A stretch of DNA of 64,000 bases from Colwellia sp. (GTDB lineage: Bacteria; Pseudomonadota; Gammaproteobacteria; Enterobacterales; Alteromonadaceae), in assembly GCA_022969175.1 (NCBI GenBank), contig JALJPB010000010.1, positions 1 through 64,000 on the forward strand. Direction: 5' to 3'. Positions 39,334 through 48,598 of the stretch are shown here, one piece after another. The position numbers and the translations under genes are program-made. Below the pieces are notes generated by a model. It was given only the letters and a program-made list of their open reading frames with translations. It made no database searches and had not been told where the DNA came from. Within the stretch, counting starts at the first letter, position 1, and the number at the start of each line of letters is the position of its first letter.

Positions 39334-40740
39334 ATGAAAAATAATATTACCCTTTATTCATTAAACGCGTTGTTATTGGTTTTTTTGTATATGGTAACTT
39401 TTGGTGTTTTTTACTTAGCCTACAGTACCGATTATATTGAAGATGAAAGTTTAACCCCAATGCGCTTAGTCGTGTTTATTCTGTTATTACCTCTATTATT
39501 TAAATATCTCATACAATTACTTAGCTTGTGCTTTTACAGTTTCAGTGAGCGCTCTAGACAAAAACGTCATACCCTGTGCCCTAACGTTAAAGTTTCAGTA
39601 TTAATTCCTGCTTGGAATGAAGAAGTCGGTATTATTAAAACCATTAAATCTGTGCTTGTTAGTGATTACCATGATGTAGAGATTGTGGTGATTAACGACG
39701 GCTCTACAGATAATACCGACAAACTTGTATGCGAGTTTGTCAAAAGCTTTCAAGGCAAGCAAAACCAAAAAACTGAAGTCTCATCTAAAAGCATTCAATA
39801 TTTAAGTATAAAAAATGGAGGTAAGGCAAGAGCGCTTAATCACGCATTAACCGTGGCAACAGGTGAAATTATTATTACCATTGACGCTGACTGTTTAATG
39901 GATCGTATGGCAATTACCAATACCTTAAAACGTTTTGGTAATCAAAATGTCGGTGCTGTATGCGGTAATGTAGTTGTTGGTAATCGTAAAAAACCTGTGG
40001 AATTAATGCAGCAACTTGAATACCTTTACGGATTTTTCTTTAAACGTGCCGACTCAGTATTTAACTCTGTTTATATTATTGGTGGCGCAGCAGCGGCTTA
40101 TCGTAAATCGGTATTAGATGAAGTCGGCGGCTTTGATGAACAAATAGTCACTGAAGACATTGAAATGTCGATGCGTATTCTTAGTTATGGTTACAAAACT
40201 CGTTATGCGGCTGATGCTGTTACCTATACTGAAGGTCCATCAAAATGGCGCTGCTTATTTAATCAAAGACTGCGTTGGCGCTTCGGGCGATATCAAACCT
40301 TTATAAAATACAAACAGTTGTTTTTTAGTGCACAGCAACATCATAATCGCTATTTTACTTTTTTATTACTACCCGTTGCCCTATATGCTGAGTTTGCTCT
40401 GTTGTTTCAAGGGCTATTTTTGGCGGCATTCTATAGTTATACCTTTATCACTTTTGACTTCATACCGCTGGTATTTGTTATTGTTTTCATGGCGGTGATG
40501 GTTTGTTTGCAAGTGATATTTGATAGCAAATCAAGGTTTCACCTTAACTTGTTATTGTTAGCACCTATTGCTTGGTTGGTTTTTTATATTGTTGATGTTG
40601 TTGAGTTTCAAGCGCTGTTTCGTAGTTTAAAACGACTAGCTAAACGAGATGAGTTGAAGTGGCAAAAATGGGCAAGAGTCGGTTTACTTAACCAGCAAAC
40701 TCAAGATGATGAAGAAAACGTTTGTCCCACTGAGCGATAA
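39334..40740 (+). CDS. Family 2 glycosyltransferase, processive (PgaC-like)
   Basis: 468 residues. Membrane helices at about 10-35 and 45-65 precede a GT2 catalytic domain: VVINDGSTDNTD (Asp122), TIDADCLMD (Asp184 and Asp186), TED at 273-275 and QRLRWRFGR at 311-319, the D,D,D,QxxRW signature of processive enzymes such as poly-N-acetylglucosamine synthase PgaC, cellulose and hyaluronan synthases. Further helices lie at 335-430. It should polymerise a sugar nucleotide across the inner membrane. No pgaA, pgaB or pgaD gene flanks it, so the polymer is undefined. Confidence 0.86.
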   Translation: MKNNITLYSLNALLLVFLYMVTFGVFYLAYSTDYIEDESLTPMRLVVFILLLPLLFKYLIQLLSLCFYSFSERSRQKRHTLCPNVKVSVLIPAWNEEVGIIKTIKSVLVSDYHDVEIVVINDGSTDNTDKLVCEFVKSFQGKQNQKTEVSSKSIQYLSIKNGGKARALNHALTVATGEIIITIDADCLMDRMAITNTLKRFGNQNVGAVCGNVVVGNRKKPVELMQQLEYLYGFFFKRADSVFNSVYIIGGAAAAYRKSVLDEVGGFDEQIVTEDIEMSMRILSYGYKTRYAADAVTYTEGPSKWRCLFNQRLRWRFGRYQTFIKYKQLFFSAQQHHNRYFTFLLLPVALYAEFALLFQGLFLAAFYSYTFITFDFIPLVFVIVFMAVMVCLQVIFDSKSRFHLNLLLLAPIAWLVFYIVDVVEFQALFRSLKRLAKRDELKWQKWARVGLLNQQTQDDEENVCPTER

Positions 40741-40782
40741 AGTCGATAATAGTGGTATTAACCCAATAGGTGTGAGAAAGCA

Positions 40783-41604
40783 GTGAATAGTGACGGCAAG
40801 CGATTAAATAAATTTATCTCAGAATCTGGCTTTTGTTCTCGTCGTGGCGCTGATAAGTTGATCGAAGCAAATCGCGTTACCATCAATGGCAAACACCCTG
40901 AACTAGGCACTAAAGTTCAAAGTGGTGACGAGGTAAGGGTAGATGGCAATGTTATCGATGCCAGTCCTGACAATAAAGTCGATCGGGTTTATATTGCTTA
41001 TAACAAACCTATCGGCATTACCTGTACAACTGAGTCACATGTTCGAGGCAATATTATTGATGCTATTGGTCATTCTCAACGTATATTTCCTATTGGCCGA
41101 TTAGATAAACCTTCAGAAGGGCTGATTTTCTTAACCAGTGATGGCGATATTGTTAACAAGATTCTCCGCGCTGAAAACGCTCATGATAAAGAGTATCTTG
41201 TTACCGTAGACAAACCCATCAGTGAACGTTTTATCGAGCGAATGTCTCGTGGTGTGCCTATTTTAGGGACAATCACTAAACCTTGTATTGTTAATGTGAA
41301 AAGCAAATTTGTCTTTACTATTATCCTTACTCAAGGCTTAAATCGCCAAATACGCCGAATGTGTGAATATCTTGATTACGAAGTAACTAAACTGAAACGC
41401 TCACGCATTATGAGTGTTGAGTTAGGTTTATTAAGGCCGGGTCAATGGCGCGATTTAACGGCAGACGAAATGGCAGAAATCAATCAAGCGGTAAAACATT
41501 CTACTAAAACCGCAGAAAACACTCCTCAGGTAGAGGGTGAAAATAATGATGAAAATCCAGTTAAAACTAAAAAGTTAACCTACTCTGATTTAATGAAAGA
41601 GTAG
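40783..41604 (+). CDS. rluF: 23S rRNA pseudouridine synthase RluF
   Basis: A 273-residue protein with an N-terminal S4 RNA-binding domain ([19 protein letters not shown]) and an RsuA/RluB-type catalytic domain with Asp108 in [40 protein letters not shown] matches RluF, which makes pseudouridine at position 2604 of 23S rRNA, rather than RluB or RluE. GTG start. The Lys/Glu-rich tail is shorter than in E. coli RluF. It is encoded 42 bases after the glycosyltransferase. Confidence 0.92.
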   Translation: MNSDGKRLNKFISESGFCSRRGADKLIEANRVTINGKHPELGTKVQSGDEVRVDGNVIDASPDNKVDRVYIAYNKPIGITCTTESHVRGNIIDAIGHSQRIFPIGRLDKPSEGLIFLTSDGDIVNKILRAENAHDKEYLVTVDKPISERFIERMSRGVPILGTITKPCIVNVKSKFVFTIILTQGLNRQIRRMCEYLDYEVTKLKRSRIMSVELGLLRPGQWRDLTADEMAEINQAVKHSTKTAENTPQVEGENNDENPVKTKKLTYSDLMKE

Positions 41605-41642
41605 GCGAACAAAACATGAGGTGGTAGAGCGTAAGTCATGAC

Positions 41643-42317
41643 TTAACTGGTTTTAGCTAAAGCCAGTGCCAAGCGCTCAACCCATTGATCAATTACTAAT
41701 TTGACACTATCAATATTGGTATCATCATCACTAACATTTACTTCACCACTGTCATTACTGACAATAACCGCCACTAAACCTCTGCCGGAGTTTGTATCAA
41801 CAAATTCTACTTCTAAAGTCGCAGCGCCAATTACAGCCTTTTGCGCTGAAACTAATAAGTAGACCTCTTTACCTGCCGCCATAACCAGTCTAAAAGGAAT
41901 TAAATCTAATGGGCTCAATTCAGGCTCTAGTTCTTTTATATTTGTTAATGCCATACGAATTAATAATGAGTCAGCGGTGCCTGGTTCAACAAATTCAAAT
42001 CGATCACCTACTTGCTTCTTAATTTGTTGCTCAAAGTAGTCAGTGAGTTGTTTTTGTTTATCTTTATCGACAATATTTACTGCTTCGTTAGGATTTAGCC
42101 AAATTTCTACCGGATCTAAGGCAATTTTTGTATATTGCGAAAACTGATGTTTACGGTAAGCCGGGCGTGGTCTTATCCAAGAGTTTTCAACTTGCGGATT
42201 AGGTTTAAATAACAAGTAGTCTTTTAAAAAATCAGATTTATAGTCAGGCCGTTGTAGGCGGTTACTACAGCCTGAAATTAAAACTAAGGCGAGCAGGGTA
42301 AATAAGAGCTTGTTCAT
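41643..42317 (-). CDS. DUF3313 lipoprotein
   Basis: About 224 residues from ATG 42317 (a TTG at 42323 precedes it). The signal peptide ends in the lipobox LISGCSNR with Cys at residue 17. The mature part resembles the DUF3313 family (DYKSDFLKDYLLFKPNPQ and YTKIALDPVEIWLNPNE). The function of this family is unknown. It converges with rluF, with 38 bases between stops. Confidence 0.8.
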   Translation of the reverse strand: MNKLLFTLLALVLISGCSNRLQRPDYKSDFLKDYLLFKPNPQVENSWIRPRPAYRKHQFSQYTKIALDPVEIWLNPNEAVNIVDKDKQKQLTDYFEQQIKKQVGDRFEFVEPGTADSLLIRMALTNIKELEPELSPLDLIPFRLVMAAGKEVYLLVSAQKAVIGAATLEVEFVDTNSGRGLVAVIVSNDSGEVNVSDDDTNIDSVKLVIDQWVERLALALAKTS

Positions 42318-42538
42318 TGGCAAATTAATATGGGCTATTGATAAAATTTTCAGCAGTATAAAGATTATTCAATAATTAAATGTAAAGTGTTGTAACTGAG
42401 CAGTTGAAAATAATTTCAAACTTTTTTGTTAGATAACGCTACCTAATAGTTAATCAATAAAACTAAAGCGTAATTATAGTTTTAAATTATTACTTTAAGT
42501 AAGCACCTTAAATTCAAATCTAAACGAAAGGAATGAAA

Positions 42539-43111
42539 ATGAAATTATTGACTAAAATTGTCCCTGTTATTATTAGCTCATTGTTAATCACTAGTGCAGC
42601 CTTTACCTTATCCGCTAATGAGAATAATAAATCAGCTGCTGATTACACCCTAGTATTGCTAAAAGACTGCCAAGAAATTAGTCGCCAAGTTATGTCTGAT
42701 AAGCAGTTGTCTGCCTATTTGGCATTAGAGCAAGCAAGTGAAGAAATGGTGGGCATTGAATCGCCTATTGAAAGTATGCAAGATGAACTCGATCAATATA
42801 CCGCTCAAATAGAGCAGTTAACTGACAAAGCGATCGTTGAAGATGAACACAGTTTACATATCAATAAAGCCTTTTTAAAAGAACAAGAAGTAGTGGTTGC
42901 TAAGCTTAATAAATTAATGGAAAGACACCAAGCCGATTTCGATGCTATTGGCAAACAAGGTGAAAAAATTGGCGAGATAGCGGATGAATTCGAAAAAGCT
43001 TTATCTGAGTCAACCGACGGTTTTGATTATGATCAAGTTCACATTGAAACCCCTAATGACAAAGAAAAGAATCACCAATGTCATAGCCGTACATACATAA
43101 CTCGTTTGTAG
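42539..43111 (+). CDS. Exported coiled-coil protein of unknown function
   Basis: 190 residues from ATG 42539; AAGGA at 42528-42532 is correctly spaced for it but abuts the alternative ATG at 42533. A signal peptide ends at FTLSANEN (about residue 25). The rest is acidic and largely alpha-helical, with heptad-like stretches (SMQDELDQYTAQIEQLTDKAI and VAKLNKLMERHQADF). It has two Cys, one near each end. No family is recognised. Confidence 0.7.
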   Translation: MKLLTKIVPVIISSLLITSAAFTLSANENNKSAADYTLVLLKDCQEISRQVMSDKQLSAYLALEQASEEMVGIESPIESMQDELDQYTAQIEQLTDKAIVEDEHSLHINKAFLKEQEVVVAKLNKLMERHQADFDAIGKQGEKIGEIADEFEKALSESTDGFDYDQVHIETPNDKEKNHQCHSRTYITRL

Positions 43112-43120
43112 TGATGATGT

Positions 43121-43152
43121 GGGCTAGATTCTTTTATAAAAAAATCTAGCTC
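43121..43152. terminator. Bidirectional terminator between convergent genes
   Basis: GGGCTAGATT (43121-43130) pairs with AATCTAGCTC (43143-43152) over 10 bp including one G-U pair, with a 12-base AT-rich loop. It lies between the exported coiled-coil gene and nrdD. Confidence 0.75.
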
Positions 43153-43163
43153 ATTTATAAAAT

Positions 43164-44945
43164 TTAAGCCGATTTACGATGATAATGTCGTAAACCATGT
43201 TCTTTTTGTCGACCTTGGCTAAATGAGGTCACTCGTTTTAAATAGCCAATGACTCGGGTACCGTGGTCTATATTTTCACTGCCACAACTGCTGCATGTAT
43301 ATAGCGTACGTTTATCTATTTTTTCGCACTCATTGCAAATAGTAATCTTCACGTTGATACAAAAATAATTGCAGCCCGTTGCTGCGGCAACGTCGAAAAG
43401 TTTTAGGTAAGCGTCTGTTGATAGACTTTCATCTAAGTTTAAGTGCAATGCGGAGCCACCATCAAGATATTGAATCATCTCTCTACCGTGCATAACAAAT
43501 TTGTCTAAATGGTTGGTTTCATCATCTTCAACTAAATAGAAATAAGAGTTATAACAATCACGACTGACTTTATAGCCATCTTTTTTATCCCATTTGGCGT
43601 TTTTAATACCAAGATTTTCTGCTGGGACAAACTCAGTATTAAATAAGTAACCGTAATCAAGCTTAGCTTGTTTGTTAGCATCATAAATTACTTTTAATTT
43701 ATCACTAACAAATGCTTTATAGGCATCGTTATTGCCAATCATTAAACCACTAAACTCAGCGGCTTCGGCCATGCCGTTTATGCCAATAGTTAAAAACTGT
43801 TTATCAAGATTAATAAAACCTGCATCATATACCGCTAATGCACCTTGGGCTTGATAGTTTTCCATCAACGAGCGGTAGGCTACTTGGTATTTTTGTACTT
43901 TCTCAATTTCTGTTTTTAAATCGCGGCCGTCCTGTTCAAGTCGATTGATATTCATGGTGATAACATTAATAGAGCCAGTGGCAACACCCCCAGCTCCTAA
44001 AGTATAAGAGAAGGTATTGTCAGAAATTTCATTACGCAATCGGCAGCAAGAAGCTAAAGAGTCAGCACTGTCTGATAAGTAAACAAAAAATGAATTACCC
44101 GCGGCTTTTTCGCTGGCCAGATCGCGAGCAAACTGTTTGTCTTTGCATTGCCCGTTTGCTGTGAGCATTGCTGCGGTGATTACCGGAAAGGTTAATACCG
44201 CCTGTTCACGCTCTTTATTAATCCAAGATAAAAAGAATTTTTGTAATCGTTCAACTGATGGCCAATCAGGCTTGGTAAAATCAGGGAAAACAAAGTTTTC
44301 AAACATTGAACTAAAGTAATATTGATCAAACAGCGAAATATTCCAAAAAACACTTTGGTAGCCTCGAGCAGCAGCAGGCTGATTAAGGGCATAAACAACA
44401 TGTTGTAAGTGATTAGCGATTGCTTTTTCATGTTTTGCTAAATAGTGGTCACCAAATTCTTTACGAGCAAAATAATCAAAGTAACTAATAAATTCTACAG
44501 TAGCGATCGCGCCGGCAAATTGGGAAGAAATCGCAAAAATCAAGTTAACAAAGGAGCCGCAAAATGACTCTAAATGTTTAGGTGCCTTGGACTCACCACC
44601 AAGCTTAGTTAAACCGTCAAGTAAAAAAGGGTACATGCTAATTGATGCACAATAGGGTTTTAAGCTGGTTTCATCATGAACATAAATTTCATGTGCTTCA
44701 ATTTGTCGTTGATATTCACTGGCTAAATCAGCATCAAATAACTTGGCTATTTTATCTGATACTAAGCCTCGGTTTATTTGTAAAAAACAGTCTTTAAGTA
44801 GCTCAGCTTCTAAAGTGGCAATGTTTTTGTGGGTGACATTGGCATTGGCATCCATTTTTGAGCCATCAGCGGCATTTTTTGCTGAGAAATACTGGCTGAT
44901 AAAGTCTTTTTTATTATTAATTTGTTGTTCACTAAGCCGCAACAT
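43164..44945 (-). CDS. nrdD: Anaerobic ribonucleoside-triphosphate reductase
   Basis: A 593-residue class III ribonucleotide reductase that makes deoxynucleotides without oxygen. Active-site cysteines are Cys99 (KPYCASISMYPFLLDG) and Cys300/301 (LASCCRLRNE). The C-terminal zinc site has Cys537, 540, 551 and 554, and the glycyl radical is Gly567 in TRVIGYLKRV. It is about 120 residues shorter than E. coli NrdD because the N-terminal ATP-cone is absent, so dATP feedback is probably lacking. AGGAG is 7 bases before the ATG. It overlaps nrdG by 14 bases and is the second gene of the operon. Confidence 0.95.
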   Translation of the reverse strand: MLRLSEQQINNKKDFISQYFSAKNAADGSKMDANANVTHKNIATLEAELLKDCFLQINRGLVSDKIAKLFDADLASEYQRQIEAHEIYVHDETSLKPYCASISMYPFLLDGLTKLGGESKAPKHLESFCGSFVNLIFAISSQFAGAIATVEFISYFDYFARKEFGDHYLAKHEKAIANHLQHVVYALNQPAAARGYQSVFWNISLFDQYYFSSMFENFVFPDFTKPDWPSVERLQKFFLSWINKEREQAVLTFPVITAAMLTANGQCKDKQFARDLASEKAAGNSFFVYLSDSADSLASCCRLRNEISDNTFSYTLGAGGVATGSINVITMNINRLEQDGRDLKTEIEKVQKYQVAYRSLMENYQAQGALAVYDAGFINLDKQFLTIGINGMAEAAEFSGLMIGNNDAYKAFVSDKLKVIYDANKQAKLDYGYLFNTEFVPAENLGIKNAKWDKKDGYKVSRDCYNSYFYLVEDDETNHLDKFVMHGREMIQYLDGGSALHLNLDESLSTDAYLKLFDVAAATGCNYFCINVKITICNECEKIDKRTLYTCSSCGSENIDHGTRVIGYLKRVTSFSQGRQKEHGLRHYHRKSA

Positions 44946-45426
44946 TTTGTTCTCCTAAGTGAGTATTATCATCTGTTGGTTTAAATAGGTAATTAAGTTT
45001 TTGACCGGTTTTTAAATTATAAAATGTTTGATTAGTCGTAGGGCTATTTAAGCCACCCAATTCAGGAGTCCATTTGCCTGTTTTTAAAAAAGTAAGGTGT
45101 TGGCTAATGCTAATGTTGATGTGATTCTCGCCACTATAAAGGCAAGTTTTAAGGCCTAAGTTGTTCGCAATGATCAGTTTTTCAATTAAAGTCTCGGCTT
45201 GCCATTCACCACCGAAAAAACAAACGCAGGTAATTAAGTCTTTATATTTATTTAGCCAATCAATAAACAGGTTATTGGTTAATTGCACTCCCTGGTTTTC
45301 ATTCCACAACTCAGTGCTATGGCAGCCCTTACAACCTACTTTGCAACCAGTAATACTAAAACATAAGCTAATTTCGTCAGGCACTTCTTGAAATACAATA
45401 GAAGGGCGGATGCAGTTGAATTTCAT
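44932..45426 (-). CDS. nrdG: Anaerobic ribonucleotide reductase activating protein (radical SAM)
   Basis: A 164-residue radical SAM protein with the cluster motif Cys28-x3-Cys32-x2-Cys35 in SITGCKVGCKGCHS. It uses S-adenosylmethionine to place the glycyl radical on NrdD. Unusually, nrdG comes before nrdD, with a 14-base overlap that suggests translational coupling. The upstream region carries FNR and NrdR sites; one NrdR box overlaps the ribosome site (GGA at 45433-45435). Confidence 0.92.
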   Translation of the reverse strand: MKFNCIRPSIVFQEVPDEISLCFSITGCKVGCKGCHSTELWNENQGVQLTNNLFIDWLNKYKDLITCVCFFGGEWQAETLIEKLIIANNLGLKTCLYSGENHINISISQHLTFLKTGKWTPELGGLNSPTTNQTFYNLKTGQKLNYLFKPTDDNTHLGEQNVAA

Positions 45427-45430
45427 TTTA

Positions 45431-45477
45431 TGTCCATATATTGTGTTTGGTTTCTATTTACACACAATATATAGGTT
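45431..45477 (-). promoter_or_regulatory. NrdR box pair at the nrdGD promoter
   Basis: Against the NrdR consensus (ACACWATATATWGTGT), 45431-45446 matches at 12 of 16 positions and 45462-45477 at 14 of 16. The two starts are 31 bases apart, the spacing expected for a cooperative NrdR pair (three helical turns). The second box covers the predicted -10 (TATATT, 45471-45466), so binding should block transcription. Confidence 0.8.
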
Positions 45478-45494
45478 GTTAGGGGGAGGGTGAC

Positions 45495-45508
45495 TTGATT
45501 TAGATCAA
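45495..45508 (-). promoter_or_regulatory. FNR box of the nrdGD operon
   Basis: TTGAT-TTAG-ATCAA is a perfect FNR consensus. Its centre lies about 41 bases from the start predicted by the -10 TATATT at 45471-45466, again class II geometry. It explains anaerobic induction of nrdGD. Confidence 0.85.
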
Positions 45509-45533
45509 GTTTTTTTAAAGGATTTAAATTTTA

Positions 45534-45580
45534 TATCTATATATGGTGTGTTTGTCTGTATTTATTTCCATATACAGTAT
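45534..45580 (-). promoter_or_regulatory. Second, weaker NrdR box pair
   Basis: 45534-45549 matches the NrdR consensus at 12 of 16 and 45565-45580 at about 10 of 16. The starts are again 31 bases apart. The pair is 103 bases upstream of the first, on the far side of the FNR box. Confidence 0.55.
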
Positions 45581-45739
45581 GTTGTTTGTTGGTCTATTTA
45601 AGGAGTTCAAGATTTATACTGTAATGTAAACTTATGTCAAGAAGAGTAAAGGAGTGCAAAGTTGCGCCTTTTGTCTGAACTAACCGATAAAATAGCGCTC
45701 TATTTGTCGTAATTTTTACTCTTTCTATAAGGAAACTCC

Positions 45740-47185
45740 ATGAGCGCTAAAACAAGGCTGTCCAGTTTTATTCAACATCCATATCTTATTGCTGGATTTA
45801 TGATCGCAGGGCTAAGTGCCTGTGGTTCAAGCAGTGATGGTGTTGGTTACGTGCAATTTTATAATGCTTCTTCAAATGCTCCAGCAATATATTTAACGAT
45901 GGACAAAGACAATGATGATGACTTCAACAGTAAAACACATTCAGCTGTTTCTTATGGCAAAGCGGGCGGAAGTTATGAATATGATACTGATAATTATGAT
46001 ATTGATCTTTCTTGGGATGATGGCGATAGTGAGTTAGAAGAAATTTACGAATCAAGTTTAATAATTACCGATGATGACACTCAATTAGTTGTTATTGCTG
46101 GTAATATTGCTTCTCCTGAAGTCTTATATTTTGATATTGAATATATTGACGACGATAATGACGATGATGAAGATTTATTTAATCTAAGAATCATTAATAT
46201 GCATTCATTTTCTGGTGGAGTTGATATTTATTTATCAAAATCCAATGAAACTTTCAATGAAGCAGTATTATTCAGTAGCGTAACTTATAGTGAAATATCA
46301 GCTAATGTAAAATATGATCAAGATGATTATATTATTTATTTAACAGCAGCTGGCAGCATGGATGTTTTGTATCAATCAGAAGAGATTGCTTATATTTATC
46401 CATCACAATATTTGATGATTATTAGAGAAAATAATGGCCCTAGTGATTCACCTTTCACTTTAGACCAAATTACAAAATCAAGTGGTGCCACAGAGTATCC
46501 TGATGCCGATGCTAGTGCAGAATTTCGTCTTTATAATGGTTTGATTGAGCATGAGTTACTGCCAGAATACCATGGTGTATCTGATGTTCATGTTAATGGT
46601 ATTGATGATGATCCTGAAGTTCAAAATTTACATTCGGGTGAGTTTAGCGAAAGCATGCAAAGAGACTTTGGTGATTATAGTCTTGACCTAACCATTCCAG
46701 AAACCAATGAAGTTATTATTCAAAACCATTTACTTACGCTGAATGCCGGTGATGACAAAACGGTATTTTTCTATATCAGAGAAGAAGATGTTAGTGACGA
46801 TGATGATGAAGAAGAAATAGAGATCACGCTTAATTCTTTAGTGGTTGATAACAGCAACAGAGAAAGTCTTTATGATCACCAAGTAACGATTATTAATCTT
46901 ATTGATGATTTTAGTAAAGTTGATGTCTACTTTGTTGAAAGTAATGAAACTATAGATTCAACGGATAACGATAAACACGTGCCCTACATTGCGCCGCAGT
47001 CGATTACTTTGCTTAATAATACTTACAGTGTTTATGTTATTGGTGAAGAAAACTCAACAGATATGATTTTAGTACGTTCTGAACTAATGTTAGATGAAGA
47101 CACTCACGATATGTTTTTGATTATTGAAGAAGATGTTAACTCAAGCACGGGTTATAAAATGATATTTACTGATCAAAAGGATTAA
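45740..47185 (+). CDS. Acidic DUF4397-like lipoprotein
   Basis: A 481-residue exported lipoprotein: the lipobox is GLSACGSS with Cys at about residue 28. Segments such as GYVQFYNASSNAPAIYLTMD and FNLRIINMHSFSGGVDIYL resemble DUF4397 beta-sandwich repeats, of which three or four are present. It is extremely acidic, with runs of Asp and Glu (DDDNDDDED and SDDDDEEEIE) that may bind calcium. TAAGGAAAC is 5-8 bases before the ATG. A strong terminator follows, so it is separate from the next operon although in the same orientation. Confidence 0.75.
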   Translation: MSAKTRLSSFIQHPYLIAGFMIAGLSACGSSSDGVGYVQFYNASSNAPAIYLTMDKDNDDDFNSKTHSAVSYGKAGGSYEYDTDNYDIDLSWDDGDSELEEIYESSLIITDDDTQLVVIAGNIASPEVLYFDIEYIDDDNDDDEDLFNLRIINMHSFSGGVDIYLSKSNETFNEAVLFSSVTYSEISANVKYDQDDYIIYLTAAGSMDVLYQSEEIAYIYPSQYLMIIRENNGPSDSPFTLDQITKSSGATEYPDADASAEFRLYNGLIEHELLPEYHGVSDVHVNGIDDDPEVQNLHSGEFSESMQRDFGDYSLDLTIPETNEVIIQNHLLTLNAGDDKTVFFYIREEDVSDDDDEEEIEITLNSLVVDNSNRESLYDHQVTIINLIDDFSKVDVYFVESNETIDSTDNDKHVPYIAPQSITLLNNTYSVYVIGEENSTDMILVRSELMLDEDTHDMFLIIEEDVNSSTGYKMIFTDQKD

Positions 47186-47226
47186 TCATTAAATACTCGT
47201 GATTACGGGTAATAAGAGTTAAATAA

Positions 47227-47269
47227 GCCATCATTACTGATTTCGTAAATCGGGGATGATGGTTTTTTT
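47227..47269 (+). terminator. Terminator of the DUF4397-like gene
   Basis: CCATCAT (47228-47234) pairs with ATGATGG (47256-47262), with an inner GATTT/AAATC stem, and is followed by seven T (47263-47269). It separates this gene from the OmpA operon. Confidence 0.92.
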
Positions 47270-47467
47270 ATTGGTTAGTACTGGTTTAAGTGTATTGAAT
47301 AAAGGCAAGTTCATTAACATGGTTAATCGACTAAAAGTGAATAAAATAAACTTACCTTAAGACGTATGACGTTAATTGTTTAAATTTAAGTTAAATCTAT
47401 GCAAACGAGCTGTTAACTCCGTCGTTAGATGTTATTATTTTTGGCTAATAGTTAACTAGGATGTCTG

Positions 47468-48598
47468 ATGTCGCCACTATGCTCATGGAAGAATGCAAAA
47501 TCTTGCTCGCTTTTTCTTCTTTTTACTGCTTTTTTATTCAATGCCATTGCTGAGGATTCCTTAGCTGATCTGTCTCATAACAATAGTAAATATAACCAAC
47601 AAGGTGAAGTTGACACTTTTTATCTAGGGGCTAAGCTAGGAGTTAACCGTTACCAACATGCTTGCGAAGCTTGGCGTATTGACTGTGATAGTGAAGATAT
47701 CGCTGGTGGATTTTTGGCTGGTTATCAATTCAATGACATTTTTGCCTTTGAAGTTGCTTACCTTAATCTAGGTGAAGCGTCGGCAACTTATCTAGAAACA
47801 GGTTTAATAGAACAATATATTGGCAAAATGCAGGGTGTTGAATTATCTGCTGTGGCGTTAATGCCCATTACGGATGATTTTTCAGCATTTTTAAAGGCTG
47901 GTACTTTGTTTTGGGATGGTGAAAACAACAGTGATTTAGCAACTATTAAAGCGGATGGTTGGGCGCCAACAGCGGGCCTGGGATTGAGTTATCAGTTGTC
48001 TGATGCATGGCAAGCAAGAGTTGAATATCAATACTTTCATGAGTTAGGTAATGACAACTTAGGTAGTAGTAATAACCATTTAACCACCCTAGGTATTGTT
48101 TACCGATTTGGAGCAACAAAAAAAGCTGTTAAGCAAAAGAAAAAAGCACCAGCTCCAATCGAACAAACCGCAGTGACAAAACCGCAACCTATAGTATTGC
48201 CCCCAGTAGTACTTCCTAAACAATCATTCAATTTATTATTTGCTTTTGACGACAGTAAATTATTACTGCCTAAAAGACTTACACCCGTCGTAAGTCAGCT
48301 AAAACAGTACCGACAATCTAAAGTGCTATTAAAAGGCTATACCGACTCAAAAGGTAGCAAAAGCTATAATTTCGAACTGTCTAAAAGGCGTGTTGATTCG
48401 GTGAGCCATTATTTAGTTACTCAAGGAGTAAATCCTGAACAAATCAGCAGTAATTATTTTGGTGCGCAATCGCCATTTATTGATAATTTAACGCCAGAAA
48501 ACCGTAGTAAAAACCGCCGGGTATTATTAGTTGTACCACCAGTCACTTTAAAACAAGAGCATTCAGTACCAGCGATTAAAGAAGGGGCAGCAAAATGA
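47468..48598 (+). CDS. OmpA-family protein with N-terminal barrel and peptidoglycan-binding domain
   Basis: A 376-residue precursor. The signal peptide ends at NAIAED (about residue 29). Residues 45-215 are an 8-strand OmpA-type barrel (FYLGAKLGVNRYQHACEAW to TTLGIVYRFGA), joined by a Lys/Pro-rich linker to an OmpA C-terminal domain (about 245-360). The peptidoglycan-binding Asp and Arg lie in YNFELSKRRVDSV. CTAGG is 7 bases before the ATG. It is the first gene of a five-gene operon: its stop overlaps the next start by 4 bases (ATGA). It may anchor or display the giant lipoprotein. Confidence 0.88.
   Translation: MSPLCSWKNAKSCSLFLLFTAFLFNAIAEDSLADLSHNNSKYNQQGEVDTFYLGAKLGVNRYQHACEAWRIDCDSEDIAGGFLAGYQFNDIFAFEVAYLNLGEASATYLETGLIEQYIGKMQGVELSAVALMPITDDFSAFLKAGTLFWDGENNSDLATIKADGWAPTAGLGLSYQLSDAWQARVEYQYFHELGNDNLGSSNNHLTTLGIVYRFGATKKAVKQKKKAPAPIEQTAVTKPQPIVLPPVVLPKQSFNLLFAFDDSKLLLPKRLTPVVSQLKQYRQSKVLLKGYTDSKGSKSYNFELSKRRVDSVSHYLVTQGVNPEQISSNYFGAQSPFIDNLTPENRSKNRRVLLVVPPVTLKQEHSVPAIKEGAAK

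Larger units (their letters stand above)
45427..45739. other. 313-base region between nrdG and the DUF4397-like gene
   Basis: The left part controls nrdGD (minus) and holds the FNR box and two NrdR box pairs, listed separately. The right part, about 45590-45739, must hold the promoter of the plus-strand lipoprotein gene; TAAGGAAAC before its ATG is the ribosome site. No small gene was found. Confidence 0.6.
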
